Positions 24,923 through 33,911 of a stretch of 42,515 bases of DNA are shown piece by piece. The first letter of the stretch is position 1. Each line of letters begins with the position of its first letter. Made by a program: the position numbers and the translations under genes. Below the pieces are notes generated by a model that saw only the letters and a list, made by a program, of their open reading frames with translations, searched no databases and had not been told where the DNA came from. This DNA is from Flavobacteriales bacterium UBA1993 (GTDB taxonomy: Bacteria > Bacteroidota > Bacteroidia > Flavobacteriales_G > Salibacteraceae): the NCBI GenBank assembly GCA_002336485.1, contig DDCZ01000083.1:1-42515 (forward strand), read 5' to 3'.

Positions 24923-25525
24923 ATGATTCGAATATTAAGTTTTGCTCTCCTCATCTTTGGCACTTCACCTGTCCTTTTCGCTCAATCATGGGACTTAAGA
25001 AAAGATGAAGACGGAATTAAAGTCTACACTAAGGTGAACGATGGTCATCCGTTTGATTCATTTAAAGCGGAAATGAAAATCAATCTCACGGTGCCGGAAA
25101 TAACGAAATTCCTAAAGCATATGGATGAGCATCCAGAGGCATTTCCGGATACAAAAGAGATTCGAATCTTAGAGCGCCCAAACGACTCCACCCAGATCCA
25201 ATACGCGTTGACCGATGCGCCATGGCCTGTGAGCGACCGAGATGGTATATACAAGCTCGTATTTCAGTACAATAAGAAAACCGGTCAATTGGTGACCAAG
25301 GCAAAGGCACTGCCCACTTACTTACCAGAAATTGAGGACGTGGTTCGCATTGCTCTATCCGACACGTACTGGATAGCCACACCCATTGATGAGAAATCAA
25401 TAAAACTAGAATACATCGTTCATGCAGATCCGGGAGGGAACATTCCCGAATGGTTGGCCAATACCGCTGCCGTAGATGTTCCTTTTGACACGTTTATCAA
25501 TATTCGAAAAGCGCTCGCACCTTGA
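24923..25525 (+). CDS. Secreted START-domain lipid-binding protein
   Basis: START/SRPBCC fold protein of 200 residues with a signal peptide (MIRILSFALLIFGTSPVLFAQ), so probably periplasmic. The mature start SWDLRKDEDGIKVYTKV and the DAPWPVSDRDGIYKLVF segment are typical of bacterial START proteins. The domain binds lipids or other hydrophobic ligands in an internal cavity. Its stop shares bases with the TTG start of the next gene (TTGA, 25522-25525), a sign of translational coupling to the flavoenzyme. ATG 24923 is chosen because it begins exactly at the signal peptide. Confidence 0.85.
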   Translation: MIRILSFALLIFGTSPVLFAQSWDLRKDEDGIKVYTKVNDGHPFDSFKAEMKINLTVPEITKFLKHMDEHPEAFPDTKEIRILERPNDSTQIQYALTDAPWPVSDRDGIYKLVFQYNKKTGQLVTKAKALPTYLPEIEDVVRIALSDTYWIATPIDEKSIKLEYIVHADPGGNIPEWLANTAAVDVPFDTFINIRKALAP

Positions 25526-26700
25526 AATCGTTCGATGTAGCCATAGTTGGAGCTGGGCCCGCAGGTTGTAGCGCGGCCATCTCGTTGCACGGTTCTGATA
25601 TGAGCGTGGCCTTGATCGATAAATCTGAATTTCCGAGAGACAAAATTTGCGGCGACGCATTGAGCCCAGATGTGGTAAATCAACTCAACATGTTGCCGTT
25701 AGAAACGGGTTCAATGTTCGATAAGTTTGAAGAGAAAATCTGGTGCAAGGCTGTGCGATTTGTGTCGCCAAACTTCAGTCATGCTGATGTAAGCCTCAAT
25801 CAAAGAAACATTACTGGCTACGTTTCGCCAAGAATCGATTTCGATCAATTCATGTTTTCACAAGCCATAAAATCTGAGAGCGTAACGCCGATTCTTGGGT
25901 CGGGAATCAAAACCATACAGAAACATTCCGACGGTTTGGTGATTGAACTAGCTAATGGAGAAAGCATTAAAGCCGATGTGGTTCTAGGCGCCGATGGAGC
26001 GAATTCTGCCGTGGCCCGAATTTTATCGGAGGACAAAATGGACAAGAATCACCATTGCGCAGGATTACGACAATACTACGAAGGTGTTACTGGATTTTCA
26101 GAAGACAATGCGGTTGAATTGCACTTCTACAAGGACCTGTTGCCTGGATATTTCTGGGTCTTTCCTCTTCCTGGAAATAGAGCGAATGTGGGCATCGGAA
26201 TGTTAAGCTCTTATGTTTCGAAGCGCAAACCAAACCTGAAGAAAAAACTAAAGGATATTATCGAAAATCACCCCAACATTAAAGATCGGTTTAAGGATGC
26301 GAAGGCACTGGAAGAGGTGAAGGGATTTGGCCTTCCATTGGGTAGCAAGAAGCGCAATCTCAGCGGAGAGCGCTATTTACTGCTGGGTGATGCGGCATCC
26401 TTGATCAACCCATTATCGGGTGAAGGCATTGCCAACGCCATCCGAAGTGGGCGCGTAGCGGCCGATTATATCAAAAGCGCAGCAGCCGATTATTCAGCAA
26501 AGTCAATGAAGGCATACGATCGAGAAATCTATCGAAGAATGTGGGGCGAATTGCGATTAAACTATTGGATTCAAATTGCGATGCGCAATCCAACTTTGTG
26601 CAATTTTATTGTGAAACGTGCCATTGGCAACGCACTTGTTCAGGATCTGGTGATAAGTGGTTTCAGCGCAGAACAGATTCGCGCTCGATTCAAACGCTAA
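25522..26700 (+). CDS. FAD-dependent oxidoreductase, geranylgeranyl-reductase type
   Basis: Flavoprotein of 392 residues in the p-hydroxybenzoate hydroxylase/geranylgeranyl reductase superfamily. The Rossmann motif VAIVGAGPAGCSAA is at about residues 6-19. KICGDALSPDVV resembles the conserved GGR K-x-CG segment, VLGADGANSAVAR holds the DG motif, and YLLLGDAASLINPLSGEGI is the second FAD-binding motif. GGR-type enzymes reduce prenyl chains; relatives act on pigments or halogenated aromatics. The start is TTG, because the Rossmann strand starts at residue 5 and no ATG precedes it. Coupling to a START protein suggests a hydrophobic substrate. Confidence 0.87.
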   Translation: MKSFDVAIVGAGPAGCSAAISLHGSDMSVALIDKSEFPRDKICGDALSPDVVNQLNMLPLETGSMFDKFEEKIWCKAVRFVSPNFSHADVSLNQRNITGYVSPRIDFDQFMFSQAIKSESVTPILGSGIKTIQKHSDGLVIELANGESIKADVVLGADGANSAVARILSEDKMDKNHHCAGLRQYYEGVTGFSEDNAVELHFYKDLLPGYFWVFPLPGNRANVGIGMLSSYVSKRKPNLKKKLKDIIENHPNIKDRFKDAKALEEVKGFGLPLGSKKRNLSGERYLLLGDAASLINPLSGEGIANAIRSGRVAADYIKSAAADYSAKSMKAYDREIYRRMWGELRLNYWIQIAMRNPTLCNFIVKRAIGNALVQDLVISGFSAEQIRARFKR

Positions 26701-26706
26701 TTCAAT

Positions 26707-27510
26707 TTACGGACACTCGATATCAACGTGATCTTCGTCCCAGCAGTTCCATAAATCAGTTTCAAAATAGACAGAGTCCTTTATTCGACCCGCGGTTGTT
26801 TCATCGTCGTAATCTATTCCAATTAAGCGATCTGAGAGGGCTCCATATATGTCGTAGTACATTGGATAATCTGGCTTCAATTCATTTTCAAACCCAAAGT
26901 GTATGTAGCTACCGACGTTCGGATCATTTGGGGCGACGTTCGTATAAGATATTTCATCCAAGAGGTCATCATCATTTCGCACCCAATTGATTTCCAAATA
27001 TGGCTTGTCGCTATTCGGATTCTTGAAAAGACTCCAATCACCGCGGGTGTCTTTGGTGTTTGACGTTCCTCTATACCAAAGAAATCTTTCGTAAAATCCA
27101 TGCTTAGTAACATACATTCTCCATTGTACTTTCTTTTGCTCCACCCAACCGTAAAGAGAAGCAGTATAGTTACCATCAATGTTGCTGAATTCTCGTCTCC
27201 AGACCCAGGCATTTTCATTTTTATCCCAAACAGCAGTGGCTGTTCTGACTTCGTTCCATGCTTTAATTGGTAATGCGGTATGTAAAAATAATGCCGTGTT
27301 CCAAAGACCAACATTTGCTGCGGCATAGTTGTAATTACTATCTCCTCCTCTTGCACTTGATTGCCCAAATCCACTCATATCCACAATGAAGGAATTTGAA
27401 GGAGGAAGGCTGGGTTTGGTGGGTAAAATCGGTTCCTCATCTTCTTTACAAGAAGTGATGGTCAAAATTAGAATCAAGCTGAAAATCGGAAGGCGCAAAT
27501 AATTCGTCAT
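26707..27510 (-). CDS. Hypothetical lipoprotein
   Basis: Unrecognised 267-residue lipoprotein. The lipobox LTITSC ends at Cys21, with an acidic linker (KEDEEPILPT) just after, so export to the outer membrane or surface is plausible. The mature part is rich in Trp, Tyr and Asp and looks beta-rich, with repeated aromatic motifs (NAWVWRREF, LYGWVEQKKVQWRMY). Its stop is 6 bases from the convergent flavoenzyme stop. A very good promoter match lies directly upstream. No enzymatic motif is visible. Confidence 0.78.
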   Translation of the reverse strand: MTNYLRLPIFSLILILTITSCKEDEEPILPTKPSLPPSNSFIVDMSGFGQSSARGGDSNYNYAAANVGLWNTALFLHTALPIKAWNEVRTATAVWDKNENAWVWRREFSNIDGNYTASLYGWVEQKKVQWRMYVTKHGFYERFLWYRGTSNTKDTRGDWSLFKNPNSDKPYLEINWVRNDDDLLDEISYTNVAPNDPNVGSYIHFGFENELKPDYPMYYDIYGALSDRLIGIDYDDETTAGRIKDSVYFETDLWNCWDEDHVDIECP

Positions 27511-27514
27511 AACT

Positions 27515-27545
27515 CAAATTTACAATGCAAAATTTTAAGACCCAA
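27515..27545 (-). promoter_or_regulatory. TTG-N20-TAAATTTG promoter, 4 bases before ATG
   Basis: On the minus strand, TTG (27543-27545) and TAAATTTG (27515-27522) are 20 bases apart, a full match to the Bacteroidetes consensus. Only AGTT separates it from ATG 27510, so transcription would begin at or next to the start codon. Confidence 0.6.
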
Positions 27546-27591
27546 TACGTCCTAAATCTGAAAGTGTAAAAACAAGAACTAAGCTTAACGC

Positions 27592-28215
27592 CTACTCTGA
27601 CTCAAATGCATGAATAATTGCGGCTACCGTAGCTCTCTTTTTATAATCTACATCGAAGTGTCGATATAAGATTACCCCAGATGCATCAATGACATATGTG
27701 GCAGGCACAGGAAGTGCGGCAACCTCTTGACCGTTCGACTCAGCAAGGTTCATCTTTTTACTAGCAACACGTTCCTGATATTTCTCTGTTACCTCAAAAG
27801 ATCCATCATACATATTCATAATATCACCATTTTGATCGTGCAAAATTGGAATCTGTCCATCCGTCTTATCAGAAACAGCACTTATCCCCTCACTCAGCTG
27901 CGGGGTCACGGCATATACGCTGGCTCCGACCTCCTGAATGAATGAAATGCTGTCGGTAACGTTCTGTAAATATCGAACACAATATGGGCACCAAGCTCCA
28001 CGATAAAAGATAAGAACGACTGGCCCTTTTTTCAGCTCAGAGGCCAATTCAACTGGATTATCAAATTGATCGATCGCAATAAAGTTTGGAGCCTTCGAGC
28101 CGACTGTAATTCCCGATGGGGCCGTATCTCCTTTCATCCCAAAGCGCTCAAAACCTTGGGAGAACACCTCACTAGTTCCAACCAAAACCAATATCGCTAC
28201 GATCAATTGTTTCAT
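27592..28215 (-). CDS. Exported peroxiredoxin-like (AhpC/TSA) protein
   Basis: Thioredoxin-fold protein of 207 residues from ATG 28215, with signal peptide MKQLIVAILVLVGTSEVFSQ. VVLIFYRGAWCPYC holds Cys76 and Cys79, a CxxC of the type seen in peroxiredoxin-like PRX-like2 proteins rather than the T-x-x-C of classical 2-Cys peroxiredoxins. AVTPQLSEG and LPVPATYVIDASGVILYRHFDVDYKKRA complete the fold. Likely a periplasmic thiol peroxidase or thiol reductase. Only one base separates its start from the stop of the upstream phosphatase gene, so they are co-transcribed. Confidence 0.86.
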   Translation of the reverse strand: MKQLIVAILVLVGTSEVFSQGFERFGMKGDTAPSGITVGSKAPNFIAIDQFDNPVELASELKKGPVVLIFYRGAWCPYCVRYLQNVTDSISFIQEVGASVYAVTPQLSEGISAVSDKTDGQIPILHDQNGDIMNMYDGSFEVTEKYQERVASKKMNLAESNGQEVAALPVPATYVIDASGVILYRHFDVDYKKRATVAAIIHAFESE

Positions 28216-28216
28216 A

Positions 28217-30481
28217 TTATACTCGAATTCCAATTACACATATATCATCTATTTGTTCAAGTTCGCCGCGCCATGAGTCTATTGTATTTCCAAGCGTACT
28301 TTTCTGCTCATCCAGCGAGGTTCCTTGGATGTTCAATATCAAGTCACGCATTGAAGCCTGTTTGAACTTCTTCCCTCTGTCCCCACCAAACTGGTCAGAA
28401 TAACCGTCGCTGAATACGTAGATAGTGTCGCCGCTATTCAACTTAATCGTGTGATCTGCAAACGGCCTAGCCGCCTCAAACGATCCAATGGGTTGTTTGT
28501 CTGCCTTTATTTCATAGAGCTTTAAGTCGTCCTTTTCGGTGCGCATTGCCAAATCATGATCATGTTTCGAAATCAGCCATAGCGGATTGTGTGCGCCCGC
28601 ATATGAAACTGTCTTCGCGTTCAGATCCATCGAGCACAAAGCGATGTCCATTCCATCCTTGATGGTGTCGGACGTCTGATCTAGTTGAGATTCAAAGGTT
28701 TCCACAACGAGCTCACGGACCTTATTCAATATTTCCGCTGGCCTGATCAATCCGTACTCGCGAACGGCTCGATTTAATGCGTTGTGACAAACAACGCTTA
28801 CCATAGCTCCAGGTGCGCCATGGCCTGTGCAGTCAGCAGCTGCAAACAACACAAGGTTATCTCGCTTCTCCATCCAGTAAAAATCCCCAGCCACAATGTC
28901 CTTTGGCTTGTATAAGACAAACGAATCAGGCAAGTGAGTACTCCAAAATTCCTCCTCTGGCAAAATTGCTTCTTGAATACGTTTGGCGTAGGTGATGGAA
29001 TCGGTTATCTCTCTATTTTTTTCCTCGAGAACGATCCGTTGCAGTTCTATTTCCTTGTTCTGAAATTCAACTTCAGTTTTTTGAGCGCTGATCAGACGAT
29101 TATCTTTTTTCTTTTGAACTAATGCAAATCCGATTACAACTACCATCAATAGCGTCAAAATCAATCCTATTGTGAGTCCTAATCTCTTATTTTCCTCGTG
29201 TTCCAACTCAATGTCTTGAAATGCTTTTTCAGATTTCAAACTCTCAATCTCAAGCTGCTTTCGTTCCGTTTGAAACTGCGCTTCCATTTTCGCAATCGCC
29301 TCCGATTTATTCTCTTCGTTGATCGAGTCTTTAAACGCCGAGTGCCGTTCTAGGGCATTAAACCCTTTCTCATATTGTTTATTCTCAACGTACAAATCGG
29401 CCAATAATCTTGTCCAGTTTATCAGATCTGCGCGGACCCAAATCTCCTCTCCGATGGCAACCGCTTCCTCCGCAAGTTTAATAGCCCCCGTAAAATCTTT
29501 CTTCGCTCGTTGATGTTCTGCCTTTGCTATTAAGGTCTTCCCGACAAATCGTTTATCGCCAATTTCCTTAAAAATATCGTAAGCCATATCGATTTTACGA
29601 ATCCCTTCTTCGGACCTTCCAAATGTGCTTAGAACTGCACCTTGGTTCATTAGAATCAGCGCGACTCGATTCACATCTCCAGACTTTTCATACAATTCGA
29701 TTGCCTTGTCTAATTCCAACAATGCCGAATCTTGTTTTCCGTCTTTAAAGTGGAATTCGGCCCAAAGCGTGTGCACACTTCCCATTCCAAAAGCATTGTT
29801 CGTTTTCTGGTAGGTGGCGTATGACTCCTTTATGAGGTCATGGGCCTTTTTTCGCTGTCCATCTTCGGCATAAAACACCGCGATATTATACTTCATGAGT
29901 GCCAATTGATCAGGATCGCCGATTCCGGCAACCAAGTCTTGTGCTTTCATCAAGTATTCAAGCTCTTTCTCCTTATCACCTCGATCATGGTGAATGGTGC
30001 TTATGTTCACTATGGAGCCATACAAGGCCATGGTATCATTGGCAAGTTTTGCGAGCTCTTCTCCTCTACCATAAGAAGAAAGTGCACTATCATACAATCC
30101 AATGTCTGCGTATCTATTCCCAATATTGACATGTTGTCGAGCCACTTTATCGAGCCGACTGATTTGGGTAAACAGTTTAATCCCCTCCAAATGCTCTAGG
30201 ATACTAATTGGAATATTGCCTTCCGATTCGAATGCTGAACCACGGTAGTGATGACTCAATGCAATGTAATACGAATCGCCTTGATCGATCGCAGCAGCTT
30301 TTAGTTTATCCGCCCAAGACAATCCATCTTGCGTTTTGACCGTGGCCTGCGCCAATGCATCAAGAATAGTCAGCTGCTCTTTCCCCTCAGATCGGTCCAG
30401 CGCCTTTTTCAAACTATCAATTTGAGAAAAGCCAGGAAAGGCGAGTATTATCAAAAGTGCCCAGAGCAGCCAATGCTTCAT
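28217..30481 (-). CDS. TPR-containing SpoIIE-family (PP2C) phosphatase
   Basis: Membrane sensor phosphatase of 754 residues. The order is signal peptide (MKHWLLWALLIILAFPGFSQ), TPR repeats about 25-390 in the periplasm, a charged coiled coil about 395-430, a transmembrane helix about 436-455 (LTIGLILTLLMVVVIGFALV), a second coiled coil, and a cytoplasmic SpoIIE/PP2C domain about 510-754. Metal motifs are present: GDFYWM, AADCTGHGAPGAMVS, AGAHNPLW and DGYSDQFGG. These proteins typically dephosphorylate anti-anti-sigma-type partners, but none is encoded nearby. The architecture is common in Bacteroidetes. The peroxiredoxin-like gene follows by 1 base. Confidence 0.9.
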   Translation of the reverse strand: MKHWLLWALLIILAFPGFSQIDSLKKALDRSEGKEQLTILDALAQATVKTQDGLSWADKLKAAAIDQGDSYYIALSHHYRGSAFESEGNIPISILEHLEGIKLFTQISRLDKVARQHVNIGNRYADIGLYDSALSSYGRGEELAKLANDTMALYGSIVNISTIHHDRGDKEKELEYLMKAQDLVAGIGDPDQLALMKYNIAVFYAEDGQRKKAHDLIKESYATYQKTNNAFGMGSVHTLWAEFHFKDGKQDSALLELDKAIELYEKSGDVNRVALILMNQGAVLSTFGRSEEGIRKIDMAYDIFKEIGDKRFVGKTLIAKAEHQRAKKDFTGAIKLAEEAVAIGEEIWVRADLINWTRLLADLYVENKQYEKGFNALERHSAFKDSINEENKSEAIAKMEAQFQTERKQLEIESLKSEKAFQDIELEHEENKRLGLTIGLILTLLMVVVIGFALVQKKKDNRLISAQKTEVEFQNKEIELQRIVLEEKNREITDSITYAKRIQEAILPEEEFWSTHLPDSFVLYKPKDIVAGDFYWMEKRDNLVLFAAADCTGHGAPGAMVSVVCHNALNRAVREYGLIRPAEILNKVRELVVETFESQLDQTSDTIKDGMDIALCSMDLNAKTVSYAGAHNPLWLISKHDHDLAMRTEKDDLKLYEIKADKQPIGSFEAARPFADHTIKLNSGDTIYVFSDGYSDQFGGDRGKKFKQASMRDLILNIQGTSLDEQKSTLGNTIDSWRGELEQIDDICVIGIRV

Positions 30482-30603
30482 GGGCTATATGTAGAACACA
30501 GAATTTATTCCGAAGGAATCGAATCTCATGTTTTTGTGATAGAGCTCTTGCAACCTCGATTCAAACCATTTTAAACGATTATGATCGTAACTTCGTTATT
30601 GCA

Positions 30604-31161
30604 ATGATGACTGTATCTAGAACGCTTTTTTTTGTGCTATTCCTAGCAATTTTTGGTTCGCTTGAATCCAAGGCTCAAGTTTTGGAATCAACACCAATTG
30701 AGGAAGAGGAAGAACCAAAAAAACCAATCCGAGAACGATTCTATTTCGGAGGAAATCTCGGCGCTCAGTTTGGGGACTATACCTTGATCAATGTTGCTCC
30801 ACTTGTTGGGTTTAAAATCACCGATCGTTGGTCCATTGGCACCCAGGCGACATATAGTTATGTGAATATCAGGTACTCGAACTATCGATACGAGGATAAT
30901 ATTTATGGTGGTTCGCTGTTTTCTCGATACTTCATATTCGAGAATTTTTTCGCTCATGCCGCAACGGAAACGTTGAACGGAAACTGGGCTGGAACTGGAT
31001 CACGCTTTAACGTTAACAGCATTTTTGTTGGAGGAGGATACATGTACAGAATTGGCTCTAAGGCTGGATTTGGCATAACGGCCATGTTCAATTTACTTCC
31101 ATCCGTTTACAGTCCGTATCGAAATCCGATCATCAACGCGGGCTTCACTTTTGGGCTTTAA
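30604..31161 (+). CDS. Outer-membrane beta-barrel protein
   Basis: Small barrel protein of 185 residues. ATG 30604 (or 30607) begins a signal peptide, TVSRTLFFVLFLAIFGSLESKAQ. After an acidic/Lys-Pro linker (EEEEEPKKPIRER), the rest is alternating strands typical of OMP_b-brl/porin-like proteins: FYFGGNLGAQFG, LVGFKITDRWSIGTQATYSY, FFAHAATETLN and a C-terminal INAGFTFGL ending in a hydrophobic strand. A longer frame from 30457 is antisense to the phosphatase start and rejected. Function unknown; lipid or small-solute contact is possible. Confidence 0.8.
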   Translation: MMTVSRTLFFVLFLAIFGSLESKAQVLESTPIEEEEEPKKPIRERFYFGGNLGAQFGDYTLINVAPLVGFKITDRWSIGTQATYSYVNIRYSNYRYEDNIYGGSLFSRYFIFENFFAHAATETLNGNWAGTGSRFNVNSIFVGGGYMYRIGSKAGFGITAMFNLLPSVYSPYRNPIINAGFTFGL

Positions 31162-31183
31162 CACCGATCCCAAGTTGGTTCAT

Positions 31184-31191
31184 TAACTTTG
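31184..31191 (+). promoter_or_regulatory. -7 box 4 bases before ATG 31196
   Basis: TAACTTTG is an exact TAnnTTTG match, followed by ACCA and ATG. No TTG is at 17-23 bases upstream. Confidence 0.4.
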
Positions 31192-31195
31192 ACCA

Positions 31196-31702
31196 ATGAT
31201 TAAGCGCACTACACTTTTTAAAAACTCTGTTATTCTGATGGCATTTTGCTTCGGAATCCAGACCACTCAAGCCCAGGAACCAACCGCATGCGGAACAACA
31301 CTGGAGAGCATTGAAACGGCATCCATTGATGAATTGGGAAAAGAGTATCGAAGGCTGAAGTCTTACAGCAATCCATATTGCGACACAACCAACAGCGACA
31401 TGCACAAGCTGATGGAAGAGCTGGCAAAAGAGCTAAATACAAGCAAAGCGAATGCAGATGCCATTGTTGCTCAATTAGGGGAGCCTTATTATAGAGGCCC
31501 ACTATCGGATTATGAAAATCAAAAAGTGACTGTTGGACGTGGTGGAAAAATGTTAGGAAAAGCATTGCCACCTCAATTCAAAATTCCAGCCGGCGACTAT
31601 TACGTTGTTTACTTCTGGAGAAACAAGGATTACCTAACATTTGCACTTAAAGGCGGCCAGGCCAGCGAATACAGCTGGTGGGAAAAGGGAAACTATCGTT
31701 AG
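31196..31702 (+). CDS. Secreted protein of unknown function
   Basis: 168 residues with a signal peptide (MIKRTTLFKNSVILMAFCFGIQTTQAQ). The mature part is charged and helical at first (DELGKEYRRLKSYSNPYC, then MHKLMEELAKELNTSKANADAIVAQLGEPYY) and ends with aromatic strands (GDYYVVYFWRNKDYLTFALKGGQ). AIVAQLGEPYYRGPLSDY resembles the DNA-gyrase-unrelated SmpA/OmlA-like fold of short secreted proteins, but this is a weak impression. The stop TAG shares bases with the TAA of the convergent GH3 gene (31699-31702). Confidence 0.65.
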   Translation: MIKRTTLFKNSVILMAFCFGIQTTQAQEPTACGTTLESIETASIDELGKEYRRLKSYSNPYCDTTNSDMHKLMEELAKELNTSKANADAIVAQLGEPYYRGPLSDYENQKVTVGRGGKMLGKALPPQFKIPAGDYYVVYFWRNKDYLTFALKGGQASEYSWWEKGNYR

Positions 31703-33180
31703 ACCTTGAGTTGATCCGCAATGGATCGATCATTCGCAAGGCGAGGAAGCTTGTTTTGTCCTCCCAATTTCCCGATAGACTCCATGTAGATATTGAATGT
31801 TCCTCGCGGGGCCTTGACTACCTCCAATCGTTGAAGCACATTGCCCTTGACTAAATCGTCGTAGTATTTATTTTTGGATCGAACGGCGGCATCTAAGTCT
31901 GACGCGAACGCCTCACTTAGTTCATCATCTGCTTCAATAAACCATTGATGACGTGGCTTCCCGTTTTCTGGCTTCACAAGCGGTGCAACATGAAATTCTG
32001 AAATAGTTAAAGCATGCTTGGCAGCCGTTTCTGCGATAGCTGACTCTACTTCTTGGGCTATTACATGCTCCCCAAAGGCAGAAATAAAGTGCGCAATTCT
32101 TCCAGACACCACAATTCGATATGGCGACACAGATGTGAATTGAACCAGGTCGCCGATGACATATCCCCAAAGGCCACTTGCCGTGTTCAATACAATGGCG
32201 TAATTCACCCCCATCTTCACCTGACCCAAGGTCAGTCGACTCGGATTCTCATTGTGCAGCTCGTCCGCAGGTATAAATTCATAGAAAATACCCCCCTCTA
32301 GGTTCAACAGCATGCCCTCCACGTCTTGATCATCCTGAAACGCTATGAAACCCTCACTAGCGGGATAGGTTTCAATGCTGTCAATTTCGCCGCCAATAAG
32401 ATTGTTAAACACAGATCTGTACGGATCAAAGTTTACTCCTCCATGCGCGAATACACTGAGGTTTGGAAAGACCTCACGAATCGTTTTCTTTCCTGTTTTG
32501 GCGAGTAATTTTTCAAAGTACATCTGAACCCAAGGCGGAATCCCGCTCACCAATCGAAGATCTTGGTCTTTTGTCTCTTCTACGATGGCATCAATTTTTG
32601 CTTCCCATTCTGAGATGCAGTTTGTTTCCCAACTGGGCAAGCGATTTTTCTGAAGGTAATTTGGCACATGATGGGCCACAATTCCAGACAATCTCCCTGT
32701 TTCAATTCCATTGTTCTTTTCTGTGACCGGTGAACCTTGAAGAAATATCATTTTGCCGTCTACAAAGGACTTGTTCCCGCTTTGATACATATAGGCCAAG
32801 AGTGCATTTCGCGCAGCTTGAACCTGCGCCTTAATGCCTTCTTCTGTCATTGGGATATACTTTGAACCCGAGGTGGTGCCAGAGGTAGTACAGAAGTATT
32901 TTGGCAACCCAGGATAAAGAACATCTCGTTCGCCGCTGCGCACGCGTTCTACATAAGGCTTTAGATCTTCGTATGTGGCTAGTGGCACCGCCGCTGCCCA
33001 ATCCGACATTGTTAGTTGGTTTGGGAGCTTGAGGTCGCGCCCATATTGGGTGACTTTGAGCTTAGTCGACAGCGTGTCGAAAGTCCGTTGTTGCACACGA
33101 ATGGGGTCACTTGCCCACTTTTTCATGCGTCGAACATCTCGTTTGGCCAATAAGACCGCCGCTGTAGATTTCAAACTCAC
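31699..33180 (-). CDS. GH3 auxin-responsive-promoter family acyl-adenylate enzyme
   Basis: 493-residue member of the GH3 family, ANL-type adenylating enzymes that join amino acids to carboxylic acids in plants. Features seen: YFCTTSGTTSGSKYIPMT (phosphate-binding loop), SIETYPASEGFIAF (the conserved YPASEG-like motif), VNYAIVLNTASGLWGYVIGDLVQF and FGEHVIAQEVESAI. The start is GTG at 33180, 21 bases after the marC stop. Bacterial members have unclear substrates. A TTG-N20-TACATTCG promoter match ends 4 bases before the GTG. Confidence 0.9.
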   Translation of the reverse strand: MSLKSTAAVLLAKRDVRRMKKWASDPIRVQQRTFDTLSTKLKVTQYGRDLKLPNQLTMSDWAAAVPLATYEDLKPYVERVRSGERDVLYPGLPKYFCTTSGTTSGSKYIPMTEEGIKAQVQAARNALLAYMYQSGNKSFVDGKMIFLQGSPVTEKNNGIETGRLSGIVAHHVPNYLQKNRLPSWETNCISEWEAKIDAIVEETKDQDLRLVSGIPPWVQMYFEKLLAKTGKKTIREVFPNLSVFAHGGVNFDPYRSVFNNLIGGEIDSIETYPASEGFIAFQDDQDVEGMLLNLEGGIFYEFIPADELHNENPSRLTLGQVKMGVNYAIVLNTASGLWGYVIGDLVQFTSVSPYRIVVSGRIAHFISAFGEHVIAQEVESAIAETAAKHALTISEFHVAPLVKPENGKPRHQWFIEADDELSEAFASDLDAAVRSKNKYYDDLVKGNVLQRLEVVKAPRGTFNIYMESIGKLGGQNKLPRLANDRSIADQLKV

Positions 33181-33184
33181 GCGG

Positions 33185-33215
33185 CGAATGTAATCCGATA
33201 ATTACATCACGCCAA
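33185..33215 (-). promoter_or_regulatory. TTG-N20-TACATTCG promoter, 4 bases before GTG
   Basis: Minus strand TTG (33213-33215), 20 bases, TACATTCG (33185-33192), then CCGC and GTG 33180. It differs from TAnnTTTG at one base. Spacing to the -33 box and to the start codon is the same as at 27515-27545. Confidence 0.5.
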
Positions 33216-33768
33216 TATTGGTTCGGAAGAGTTTTACGGCAATCGCCAACAGAATAATTCCGAATACTTTCCGAATCACCGCAATACCTGTTTGACCGAG
33301 GATCTTCTCTATCTGTTTTGTTGTTTTTAGCACGGCATACACGACGAGCACATTGACACAAATGGCAACAATGATATTTTGCACTTCATACTCTGCTCGA
33401 AGCGAGATTAATGAAGTCATCGTTCCCGCACCAGCAACCAATGGAAAAGCGAGTGGTACAATGGATGCACTCGTTGGCATTTCATCTCGGTAGAGCCGAA
33501 TTCCTAAAATCAACTCAAGGGATAGAAAAAATAGAATAAATGAACCTGCGATGGCGAAGGAGTTTATGTCGATTCCGATGATGCCTAAAATCTCCTCCCC
33601 AACGTAGAGAAATGCCACCATAATTAGCAGAGACACAATGCTCGCTCTTCCGCTGTGGAGGTGACCTACCTTCTGTCTAAGCTGAATAATTATTGGAATA
33701 GAACCAATAATATCAATGACTGCAAAAAGCACCATTGTTGCCGTACTAATCTCCTTAAAATCGAACAT
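33202..33768 (-). CDS. MarC-family inner-membrane protein
   Basis: 188 residues with about six hydrophobic helices. VLFAVIDIIGSIPIIIQL is the conserved first helix (IDPIGSIPI in most members). GSFILFFLSLELILGI, ASIVPLAFPLVAGAGTMTSLISL and the closing VFGIILLAIAVKLF follow the MarC pattern (PLAxPLLAGPGT). Substrate and role remain unresolved for the family. A TACTTTCG box (33796-33803) is 27 bases upstream. It precedes the GH3 gene by 21 bases; that gene has its own promoter. Confidence 0.9.
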   Translation of the reverse strand: MFDFKEISTATMVLFAVIDIIGSIPIIIQLRQKVGHLHSGRASIVSLLIMVAFLYVGEEILGIIGIDINSFAIAGSFILFFLSLELILGIRLYRDEMPTSASIVPLAFPLVAGAGTMTSLISLRAEYEVQNIIVAICVNVLVVYAVLKTTKQIEKILGQTGIAVIRKVFGIILLAIAVKLFRTNIGVM

Positions 33769-33795
33769 AATTTCTACCCCTTTTTTTTGAGGCCG

Positions 33796-33803
33796 CGAAA
33801 GTA
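33796..33803 (-). promoter_or_regulatory. -7-like box upstream of marC gene
   Basis: TACTTTCG on the minus strand differs from TAnnTTTG at one base and is followed by CGGCC. The same TTCGCGGCC wording occurs at the desaturase promoter (38993-39005), plus strand. Confidence 0.35.
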
Positions 33804-33911
33804 CTTCTAGTTACGTTGATTTCATACCGATGTCATGTAATTATTTACTTGCCGAAAAGAGTGCATTGTTGGGAGGGTACTGAATCACAAAATTGCCCGA
33901 AGGCTCCTGAG

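Noticed and set aside
26877..27374. Second minus-strand frame inside the lipoprotein gene
   Set aside because: Shifted frame without signal or domain; the lipoprotein frame has a lipobox and a good promoter.
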